Below, piece after piece: positions 54,437 through 64,000 of a DNA stretch of 64,000 bases. Both the position numbers and the translations under genes were made by a program. Each line of letters begins with the position of its first letter. Positions within the stretch are counted from its first letter, which is position 1. The DNA is from Novakomyces olei (lineage: Eukaryota > Ascomycota > Novakomycetes > Novakomycetales > Novakomycetaceae). The notes under the pieces are model-generated. The model did not search any database, was not told the origin of the DNA, and saw nothing but the letters and a program-made list of their open reading frames with translations. The DNA lies in NCBI GenBank assembly GCA_016906335.1, contig JADEYG010000006.1, forward strand, positions 32,085 to 96,084, read 5' to 3'.

Positions 54437-57400
54437 TATATTATACTTAATATTATATTAATTTATAGTTAGTTATAATAGTATTAATAATAATATATAA
54501 TAATATATGAAATATATAATTATTATATACAAATATATAAGATATGAATATATATAAATATATAAATATATTTAATATAATATATTTACTTTACAGTAGG
54601 TATATAATATATAATTAATAATTTAATATTGATAAATATAAATATTAAATAATATAATATAATATATTGCATATATTATATTCACTATATTAAAGTTTAT
54701 AAAATATAAAAACATTAGATTTATTTATACATTTATATTATAGTTTATAATATCAAATATCTAAATATAATATATATATCTTATAATATCAAATATCTAA
54801 ATAATATATATATATATTAACTATATAATAGTAACATTTAATATACATATACATATAATATTTAATACTTATATAACATTTAATATACATATAACATTTA
54901 ATATAAATATTAATATCAAAGTCTTTAAAATACATTTAATATACATTTAATATACATATCTACAATATATAATATAGTTTATTTAATAATATAGTATATT
55001 TAATAATATAGTATATTTAATATAATATATTTTAGTTTATTTAATATATTATTATATTTAATATAATATATAATACTTTTAAAATAAGTATATTACTATT
55101 AATAATAACTTATAAATAATATTTAATATTAAATATATGGTATTTATTATATAATAAAAAATGTACTATTCTATTAAGTAGGATATATCTATCCTTTGTA
55201 ATCAATAATGTATAATATTAGTAAAACATTAATATAATCTTGATAAACATAGCATAGCATAGGTAAAAACTTGTTAAATATTAGTATAATATATAAATAT
55301 ATTGATATAGATATATAAATATATAAATATATAGGTATAGGTAGATATAGATATATAATATATATATAATAATAATAGATATAGATAGATAGATATAGAT
55401 AATAATATATAATATAGATATAGATAATAATATAATAATATATATAAATAATATAATATATAATATAAATAATATAATATATAATATAAATAATATAATA
55501 TATAATATATATAAGTATAATAATATATAAATATAATATCTACTGATATAATAGAATATATATATATATTATATAATAATTATACATAATATAATATCTA
55601 GTAATATAATATATTACATATATTATATCTAATAATAATAGATAAATATAAAACATTAGATAATATTATACTTAATAATTAATATATATAATATAATAAT
55701 ATACCCTTATAATTAATATATTATAATATAATATATCTTATATATATATATAATATCTTATAAATAAATAATATAAGTATAAGTATATAATAATAAGTAT
55801 ATATACATTACTATAATAAGTATATACATAAATATATAATAAGATATACATATAATAGATATAAATAATATATTAAATATATAACCAATATATATTAAAT
55901 ATAAATAATATTATAATAAATATAATATTACATGTATAATATAATAATATATAAACATATAAATATATAAATATATAAATATAAAGTTTATATGTTAAAC
56001 ATCATTTAACCATACCTGAACTATAATATTAAAGAATATACAATATATTTATTTATAGTAATAATATTAAAGAATATACAATATATTTATTTATAGTAAT
56101 AAAATAATTAATTATATATATATACAACATATACATATATTAATTTATATATATATACATATTAATTTATATATACATATTAATAAATAATATATTTAAT
56201 ATAATAATATATTCTTAAATATAAAAGTAATATATATTAAAATAATTAATAATTATAGTTATAATAATAATAATTAATATTATTATAGTAATAATTTAAA
56301 GATAATTATAATAAATAATATCAAATAATATAATATATGTAATATATTATATCTAATAATAATATATAAAGTATAAAACATTTGTTATTATAATTAATTA
56401 TATCTATAAATTATAAATATATTATTAATAAAATAATAATAATTTATATAAATTATATTTATATATAATATACATATACATATAATATACATAGTTAATA
56501 TTTTATATACATATATAATATCCATAGTTAATATTTTATATACATACTAAATATTTAGTACATATATATAATATAGATATATTTTATATAGATATTAATA
56601 TATAATATAGATATATATATATATAATATATATAAAGATATAAAGATGTAATATACATATATAAATATAATATAGATATATAAAATATTAAATAAATATA
56701 TTAAATATAGTATATATATTAAATATAAATCTAAATATAATATATTAATATAATCCAGTAAATATAATTCAACCATACTTGAATAATAATATTAAAGAAC
56801 TTATTAAATATAATAATATATTAAACATAATAATTTATTAAATAATATAATATAGATAAATATATAAAATATATTAAATATCATAATTTATATATATAAT
56901 TATAATTCTAATTGTTATAATTATAATTTATATTGTTATTATATAAATTATCCATTAACTATAATTATATAATAAATCTAATAAAATAATATAATATATT
57001 GCATATATTATATCTAATAATAATAAATAAATATAAAAACATTTGATATTTTATTTATTAATAATATTTATATTTATTAATAATATATAATTTAACTATA
57101 AATATATAAATATATAATATAGATATATAAATATGATATATGATATATAATATATATATATATAATATTAAAATAAATATATCTTTTCTATTATTTACAA
57201 TAGATAAATATATTAAATATAATAAATATAAAATAATATAAAATAAATATAAATAAAAAATATAAATAAATTTAAAGTCTTTGATTATATTAATAAGAAT
57301 CAATATATAATTTAAAAGATCTTAGATTATATATAATATATATAAATTATAAATTAACATTACCTTTCCTTTATAGTAAATTATAAACTATATTAAATAA

Positions 57401-58207
57401 TATATATTATAATATACTTAATATAATATACTTTATATTAAATATTAAATATAATATATTAAATATTTAATATTTAATAATATAATCTAATATAATCTAA
57501 TATACATATACTTTTATATTAAATAAAATAATATAAAGTTAATATCTAATCTAATATATTAAATAAAATAATATAAAGTTAATATATAATATATATAATA
57601 ATAATGTATATTAAATATATATATATATAATATTTAGATAATATACTTTATCTATAAAGTTAATAAATATAATATCAAATAATATAATATATTGCATATA
57701 TTATATCTAATAGTTATAGATATATGTATAAAAACATTAGATATTTTAATAAAATATATAAATAATATATACAAATATATATATACATATAAATAATATA
57801 TTTATAAATATAAATATAATATCTATAAACTAATAAATATAAAATATAAATAAATTTAAAGTCTTTGATATAATATAAAATATAAATAAATTTAAAGTCT
57901 TTGATATAATATTAATTATAAATAAATTTAAAGTCTTTGATATAATATTAATAAGAATCTATATATTATTTAAGAAATATTAAATTAGATTTAATATAAT
58001 AAATAATAATATATAATATAATATAATATAATATATTAAATATAATATATATAAGATAATATTAATAGTATAAATAACATTATATAAATATAATATATAT
58101 ATATATTTTAATAAGTAATAAATAATAAATAATAAATAATAATATATAAATATTAAATATATATAAAGATATAAATATTATTATTCTATAAAGATAGAAT
58201 GATAGTA

Positions 58208-58360
58208 GGAGCAAAAATAATAACTATAAAAATAATAGTTATGTAAATAATTATATAAATAAAAATAATTATATAAATAAAAATAATTATATAAATAAAA
58301 ATAATTATATAAATAAAAATAATTATATAAATAAAAATAATTATATAAATTTTTTGCACC
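58208..58360. repeat. Expanded GGTGC-type hairpin
   Basis: Left end GGAGCAAAAATAATAACT, right end TTTTTTGCACC, with about six copies of AATTATATAAATAAAA between them. Right flank ATAACTTATG. Third example of a hairpin whose loop holds a tandem expansion. Confidence 0.75.
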
Positions 58361-59190
58361 ATAACTTATGTTTATATTAAAACTATATTTTATAGACTCA
58401 TCATATATTTTATAGATTTATCTATTATCATATATATATTAAATATATATATATATTAATTATTTATATTTATAATATTATACTTTATATAATATATTAT
58501 TAATATATCAAATCAAATACTTAATATTTTATACAATATACAATATAACAATATAATATAACAATATATTTAATATTAAATAAAATAATATAATACTTAA
58601 TATAAGTTAAGTTATATATATTATAATATATATAATATATTACATATATTATATCTAATATCTATATAAAGATATATAAAAACATTAGATTTATTTAATT
58701 AAATTAAATTAGATTAATAACTTATAAAACTATTAATTAAAACTATATTAATATTTTAAAGTTATTATTAAATATAATAATATATAATAATATATAATAA
58801 TATATAATAATATTTAATAATATATAATAATATTTAATATAAGCTTATTATTATATCATAATAATATATTTGATATATATATATATATATATATAATTAT
58901 TATAATAATATAATATATAATAATAATATATTTAATATAATTATAATATAAGATATATATATAATAATGATAGTAATAATATATAAGTTTATAAAATAAT
59001 ACATATATTAAATATATGTATATGTATATAATATAAATATAAATATAAATATTAATAATTAATATATAAATATAAATATAATATTAATATAAATATAAAT
59101 ATAAATTATAGAGATATATAATTAAATATATAAATATAAATATAAATATAAATTATAGAGATATATAATTAAATATATAACTTGATATCT

Positions 59191-59224
59191 GGTGAAAAAA
59201 ATTTATATCTAAAATTTTTGCACC
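59191..59224. repeat. GGTGC-type hairpin element
   Basis: GGTGAAAAAAATTTATAT and TAAAATTTTTGCACC arms, after AACTTGATATCT. Confidence 0.75.
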
Positions 59225-59455
59225 TACTTTAATATAACATTTATAATATTTTATTCATTAACTATATACAAATATTTTATTTATTATTTATTAAACTTAA
59301 TATAAATACTTTATTAAAACTTAATATAAATACTTAATTAATAATTAACAATGATCAATTTATATAATTATTTATTTTTAAAATAAAATAAAAGTTTTTA
59401 AAATAAAATAAAATAAAATAAAAGTTTTTAAAATAAAATAAAATAAAATACAATA

Positions 59456-59536
59456 AATACATTATCATTATCATTATCATTATCATTATCATTATGATTA
59501 TCATTATTATTATCATTATGATTATCATTATGATCA
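59456..59536. repeat. CATTAT/GATTAT hexamer microsatellite
   Basis: Thirteen or so hexamers of the form ATTATC with scattered A-to-G changes. Confidence 0.85.
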
Positions 59537-60874
59537 TATATATAATATATATATATAATTTAATTAAATAATAGGTTTTAAATAAAAATATATATATTAT
59601 TTATTAATTTTAACAATAAATTAAATACAATTACTAATAATTATATTTAATACTAATAAATAAACATTATAGTATTAATTAATCTTTAATTATGGTGCAA
59701 AAAAATATTTATTATTTTTTAATATTATTTATAATAATCATATTATTTATAATAATCATATTATTTATAATACTAAACTAATATCATTAATTATATTAAA
59801 TATTATCCATTAATTATATTAAATCAAATATTATCATTAATTATCATTAATTATATCGAATATATTATAATTATTATATATTTAATATAATATATAATAT
59901 ATAACTTATTTTAAAATAAAAGTTTTAATATTTAATAATGGTTTTAATTAATAAATAAAATATAGTAATTTATTTTTTTATAATATTTTAAAGAAGTCTT
60001 AGTCTATAATATATTTAATATTTAATATAATATATTTAATATAATATAATATAATAAAATAAACATTATAGTATTAATTAATCTTTATTTAAAAGCATTA
60101 AGTATATTTATAATTATAATTATTTTATAATCTTATTAAAATATTATTATTTATTACTATGATCTAATACTAGATATTATTAATATTATTTAATAATATA
60201 ATATTATCCAATTATTATATATAATATAATAATAATAATAATCTATTTAATAATTTAATGATATTATATTTTTACAAACTAAACTAAAATAAAATAAAAT
60301 AAAATAAAAGTTTTTAAAATAAAATAAAATAAAATAAAATAAAATAAAATAAAATAAAATAAAAGTTTTTAAAATAAATTAAATTAAATTAAATTAAACT
60401 TTAATAAATTTATATTAATAATTTAAGATATGTTTAAATAAACATTATATTAATAATTTAAGATATGTTTAAATAAACATTATAATATTAATTAGTCTTT
60501 ATTTAAAAGCATTAAGTATTTATTTATATTATATATAACTTATATTAAAATTAAAAAGTAGATTATATTAAATATAATATAATATAATATAATAAAGTTT
60601 ATACAATTATATATATATATTAATATAAATATAAGATATATATTAAACTATAGATAATTTATTAATATTATTGTTAATATATATATTATATTAAATATTA
60701 AATATTAAATATATTATATGTATATTATATTGTAATTAAATATTATGAAATATTATTAAATATATTATTAAATATTATGTAATATTAAATATTATCATTA
60801 AATATATATATATATATATATTTAGTATAATATAATATATAATAAACATTAAATATTAATTAATCTTTATATCT

Positions 60875-60905
60875 GGTGCAAAAAATTTAAAATTTAAATT
60901 TTTTA
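60875..60905. repeat. GGTGC-type hairpin, right end missing
   Basis: GGTGCAAAAAATTTAAAATT then TAAATTTTTTATA. It follows AAACATTAAATATTAATTAA and TCTTTATATCT, whereas the related units at 60061 and 60475 continue with ATTTAAAAGCATTAAGTAT and lack it. Confidence 0.7.
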
Positions 60906-61325
60906 TATTATTTATATATTACAAACTTTTATATCATATATATAATATATGTAATATATTATATATATCCATTATATCTTTATTTATTGATTGGTTAATA
61001 TACAATATTATTAAATATACATACATATCTATAATAATAATCTATTATTATATTATTATACTATTTCAATATATATATATATACACATATATATAATATA
61101 TCTATATTATATAATTAATATTTTATTTATAAGATTTTATTAAATATATTTATAATTAATTATTTTATATATATTTTTCTATAACTATATAATGGTTTAT
61201 ATTAAATATTATTATTATTAAAGATATTATTATTAAGAATATTATTATTAAAAATATTATATAATATTAATTGTTATTATTATTATTATCATTTATTTAA
61301 TATATTTTAATATGTATATATAGAA

Positions 61326-61401
61326 GAGAAATTAGTCAAGTTTGGTTTAAGGCATTATCTTTACACGATAACATACATAGGTTCAAATCCTGTATTTCTC
61401 A
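61326..61401 (+). tRNA. trnV: tRNA-Val(TAC)
   Basis: Acceptor GAGAAAT pairs perfectly with ATTTCTC. Anticodon arm TTATC-TTTACAC-GATAA gives TAC. T arm ATAGG-TTCAAAT-CCTGT. Confidence 0.93.
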
Positions 61402-61819
61402 AATATTATAGTTAATTTTATTAATTATAAATTTATTATAATACTTTAAAATATAATAAATATAATTAATAATTATAATAAATTATAATGTTAAAATAAT
61501 TAATTAATAATAGTAGCTTATATTTAAAATTAATATTATATGATATTTTATCATTTAATATTTAATATAAAAGTTATAAATTATATATTATTATTTTATA
61601 TTATTAAATAAAAATATAGAAGGTTTTATAAGTTAATAAAAACAAAACTTATATATTTTAAAATATATATTATAGATATATATATTATTATATTATATTT
61701 AATAATATTTAATAATAATTATATATTTTATTTAGAAATGTTTAAAATAATAAAGTATAATATATTTATATTTTATTTATAAAACAATTCAATTATTATA
61801 AAATTTATAAATAATTTAA
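61402..61819. other. Spacer tRNA-Val to atp8
   Basis: About 420 bases of AT spacer, presumably including the atp8 leader. No repeats of note. Confidence 0.6.
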
Positions 61820-61966
61820 ATGCCACAATTAAATCCAGCATATTTTAATAATTTAATTATATTTGGTTTATTATTATTATTATTATTAGTATATATTAGT
61901 AGTTATTATATTTTACCATCTATTTTAAAATTATATTTAAGTAGAAAATACATTAGCAAATTATAA
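61820..61966 (+). CDS. atp8: ATP synthase subunit 8
   Basis: Small single-helix subunit of the ATP synthase stator, 48 residues, too short for the usual ORF cut-off. It starts with the family signature MPQLNPAYF, continues through a Leu-rich helix and ends in the basic tail ILKLYLSRKYISKL. It lies 299 bases before atp6, the normal fungal order. Confidence 0.97.
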   Translation: MPQLNPAYFNNLIIFGLLLLLLLVYISSYYILPSILKLYLSRKYISKL

Positions 61967-62265
61967 TTAATTTATAATTATTTTAAATAAAATTAATAAA
62001 AGATTTAATAAAGTTAATATAAATCTTTTTCTATATAATTATTATTATATAATATAATTATAATTATAATATATAATTATAATAATATATAGTTTTTAAA
62101 TAAATAAAGTTTATAAAATAAAAGTCAATAATATTATAAAAATATTATTATTATAATAATTATAATAATTATAATAAATATAATTAAATATATAATAATA
62201 TAAAATATATTATAATATAATATTAGATAATTTTATAAATAAATAAATAAATAATATAAATAAGA
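61967..62265. other. Spacer atp8 to atp6
   Basis: AT spacer, TTATAATAATTATAATAATT runs, no gene seen. Confidence 0.55.
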
Positions 62266-63066
62266 ATGTCAAATAATATAATAATAAGTTCACCATTAGA
62301 ACAATTTGAGATAATAAATTATATAGGAATAGATGCACCAATATTATTTAATCAAAGTTTATATATAACAAATTATAGTTATCATTTAATATTAAGTATA
62401 ATATTCATAACATTTTTTAATATGATATATACAAGTAATAATAATAAATATGGATTATATAATCATAATTTAATAAGTAATAAATTAAGTATAGTAAATG
62501 AATCAGTATATATGACAGCAGAGAACTTAGTTACAGGTCAAATGGGAAATAATAAGAAATATACAATATATTTACCATTAATATATTCATTATTTACATT
62601 AATATTAATTGGTAATTTTGTAGGTATGATACCATATTCATTTAGTATAAGTTCACATTTAATATTTACATTAGGTATGAGTATAACAATATTAATAGCA
62701 GTAACTATAATTGGTTTTGAAACTCATGGTATAAAATTCTTTTCTTTCTTTGTACCATCTGGTACTCCTTTAGCTTTAGTACCTTTATTAGTTTTAATTG
62801 AATTTGTTTCATATATTGCTAAAGGTTTAAGTTTAGGTATAAGATTAGGTGGTAATATTATTAGTGGACATTTATTATTACATATTATTAGTGGGTTTAT
62901 TTTACAATTTATGAAATCAGGTATAATTGGTTTCATATTTAGTTTATTACCTTTAACTATTTTAATATTAATGTTTGGTTTAGAATTAGCTATTAGTTAT
63001 ATGCAAGCTTATGTTTTCGCTATATTAACTAGTATCTATATCTCTGATTCTATTAATTTACACTAA
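62266..63066 (+). CDS. atp6: ATP synthase subunit a
   Basis: Proton-channel subunit of F0, 266 residues. The short leader MSNNIIIS precedes SPLEQFEI, where yeast Atp6 is cleaved, so processing is plausible. The essential Arg is in SLGIRLGGNIISGHLLLHI, and the last helix has LELAISYMQAYVFAILTSIY. All features normal. Confidence 0.98.
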   Translation: MSNNIIISSPLEQFEIINYIGIDAPILFNQSLYITNYSYHLILSIIFITFFNMIYTSNNNKYGLYNHNLISNKLSIVNESVYMTAENLVTGQMGNNKKYTIYLPLIYSLFTLILIGNFVGMIPYSFSISSHLIFTLGMSITILIAVTIIGFETHGIKFFSFFVPSGTPLALVPLLVLIEFVSYIAKGLSLGIRLGGNIISGHLLLHIISGFILQFMKSGIIGFIFSLLPLTILILMFGLELAISYMQAYVFAILTSIYISDSINLH

Positions 63067-63411
63067 TTTATTATCTTATTTATTCTCATATATTATTATT
63101 ATTATTAAAATATACTAAATATAAATATAAATATTAATATAAATATATATAATATAAATAAATATTATTTAATATTATATTAAATATTAAATATAAAGTT
63201 TTTAAAATATATTTAAATATAATAATAATATATAATTTATAGATAAATCTATAAAATATTAAATAATATAAAATATATTTTAATATAAAACATTAGATAA
63301 TATAAAATATATTTTAATATAAAATATTAAGTAATATAAAATATATCAAAGTCAATAAAAATAATATCTATTATTTTTAATTTAACTTAACTTGCTAAAA
63401 ATAGCAAAATA
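63067..63411. other. Spacer atp6 to tRNA-His
   Basis: AT spacer with three copies of ATAATATAAAATATATTTTA near 63260-63350, and a small hairpin GCTAAAAATAGC at 63394-63405 directly before the tRNA. Confidence 0.65.
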
Positions 63412-63485
63412 GGTAATATAGTTAAATAGGTTATAACAATCAATTGTGGTTTGATTATTTACAGTTCAAATCTGTATTTTTACCC
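63412..63485 (+). tRNA. trnH: tRNA-His(GTG)
   Basis: Anticodon arm ATCAA-TTGTGGT-TTGAT gives GTG. T arm TACAG-TTCAAAT-CTGTA. Acceptor GGTAATA pairs with the TTTTACC side with one T-T mismatch, or, shifted by one, leaves a G(-1) opposite C73 as expected for tRNA-His. Confidence 0.88.
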
Positions 63486-63518
63486 TTAATAATTATAATA
63501 ATTATAATAATAATAATA

Positions 63519-63559
<41 letters not shown>

Positions 63560-63787
63560 TTAAAATACTATATTATATGATATCATATCATATGATATCA
63601 TATCATATCATTAAAAAGTATATTAATATATTAATATATTATAGATAATATATAATAATAATAATAATAATAATAGTTAATATATTTAAATCAAATCAAA
63701 TCAAATCAATCAAATCAAATCAAATCAAAGTTTTTATATTATATAATAATAATATATAATAATATATAATAATATTATAATATATTA
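63486..63787. other. Spacer tRNA-His to tRNA-Glu
   Basis: TAATAA runs, an ATATCATATCATATGATATC palindromic stretch near 63577-63610, and about nine copies of CAAAT near 63688-63728. No gene. Confidence 0.65.
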
Positions 63788-63860
63788 GACCTTATCGTAT
63801 AACGGTAAATACTTTGTACCTTCAATGCAAAAATCTCGGTTCAACTCCGAGTAAAGGTTA
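63788..63860 (+). tRNA. trnE: tRNA-Glu(TTC)
   Basis: Anticodon arm TTGTA-CCTTCAA-TGCAA gives TTC. T arm CTCGG-TTCAACT-CCGAG is strong. Acceptor GACCTT pairs with AAGGTT, with an unpaired A at its base. Confidence 0.88.
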
Positions 63861-64000
63861 TAAATAATAATAATAATAATAATATAATAATAATATTTAT
63901 ATATATATTTTATTTATATAAAAGTTTTAGTTATTATAAAAACTTTATTTTTATAAAAAATAAAAGTATAAGCTTGTCTATTTAAATATATATATATATA
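63861..64000. other. Spacer to window end
   Basis: AT spacer, ending AAGCTTGTCTATTTAAATAT, whose first ten bases also occur at 31069. Confidence 0.4.

Larger units (their letters stand above)
54145..61325. repeat. 7.2 kb gene-free region with long-period repeats
   Basis: No gene is supportable. From 54.6 to 58.7 kb a box close to TAATATATTGCATATATTAT then ATCTAATA...AAAACATTAGAT recurs near 54669, 55613, 56338, 57001, 57694 and 58640, i.e. every 660-950 bases. A second box, ACCATACCTGAACTATAATA with ATTAAAGAA, occurs at 56009 and 56771. From 59.6 to 60.9 kb a different box, AAACATTATAGTATTAATTA then ATCTTT, recurs at 59662, 60061, 60475 and 60844. A less repetitive patch lies at 55160-55275. 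Long minus-strand ORFs here are Ile/Tyr-only and not believable. Confidence 0.8.

Noticed and set aside
55160-55275. A patch of higher complexity (TATTCTATTAAGTAGGATAT ... GATAAACATAGCATAGC) considered as an RNA gene such as RNase P RNA.
   Set aside because: No conserved GAAAGTC/ACAGAAA-type core or tRNA arms found; only a small AGGATATATCTATCCT stem is visible.
54049-61325. CRISPR-like arrays in the repeat regions.
   Set aside because: Repeats are microsatellites or decayed long units without constant repeats and unique spacers, and this is a mitochondrial genome.
31069-63990. Shared AAGCTTGTC...ATTTAA at 31069 and 63970.
   Set aside because: Only about ten identical bases next to AT filler; not enough to call a repeat family.

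Overview
This window is part of a fungal mitochondrial genome. It is extremely AT-rich, every gene lies on the + strand, and the genes are standard respiratory-chain, ATP synthase, rRNA and tRNA genes carrying group I and group II introns. TGA must be read as tryptophan (genetic code 4): it falls at conserved Trp positions in nad2, cox1, cox2, cob, nad4 and nad5. A complete-looking set of complex I genes together with yeast-like compact proteins and very long AT-only spacers points to a Saccharomycotina yeast that kept complex I, for example a Yarrowia/Dipodascaceae-type or Candida-type lineage. That placement is inference from gene content and style; I cannot name a species.

Layout: nad2 (5' end outside the window) and nad3 form a tight pair (1-1979). 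tRNAs Cys, Tyr, Met and Pro follow, then cox3 and a 24-codon ORF just after it, then tRNA-Gln. From 6.7 to 13.2 kb there is a gene-free array of degenerate repeats carrying small hairpins. The small rRNA (about 13.26-15.02 kb) comes next, followed by cox1 (17.4-27.0 kb) with five introns: one group II intron encoding a reverse transcriptase, two group I introns encoding LAGLIDADG proteins, and two group I introns without ORFs. Then come nad4, tRNA-Lys, cox2, cob (two introns: one GIY-YIG, one LAGLIDADG), tRNA-Ser(GCT), the large rRNA with two group I introns (about 40.75-46.8 kb), a ten-tRNA cluster (Thr, Ser, Ala, Phe, Leu, Gly, Asp, Asn, Leu and, after nad5, Arg), atp9, nad4L and nad5. A second 7 kb gene-free repeat region (54.1-61.3 kb) leads to tRNA-Val, atp8, atp6, tRNA-His and tRNA-Glu. 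nad1, nad6, rps3 and tRNAs for Trp, Ile and a second Met were not found and may lie outside the window. I could not recognise an RNase P RNA.

How it works together: the proteins are membrane subunits of complexes I (nad2, 3, 4, 4L, 5), III (cob), IV (cox1-3) and V (atp6, 8, 9), translated on the mitoribosome whose two rRNAs are here, using the 20 tRNAs listed. The intron ORFs are presumed maturases and/or homing enzymes.

Most unusual observations: (1) nad5 appears split across two reading frames, with its conserved C-terminal ~110 residues in the -1 frame after an in-frame TAA. (2) A family of small palindromes (GGTGC...GCACC) occurs both inserted in and absent from otherwise matching repeat units, which looks like a mobile hairpin element; it is also in introns but not seen in exons. 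(3) A 24-codon hydrophobic, relatively GC-rich ORF sits downstream of cox3. (4) cox1 has an 18-nt exon. (5) The rnl intron endonuclease ORF has its start ATG put out of frame by an 8-bp tandem duplication.
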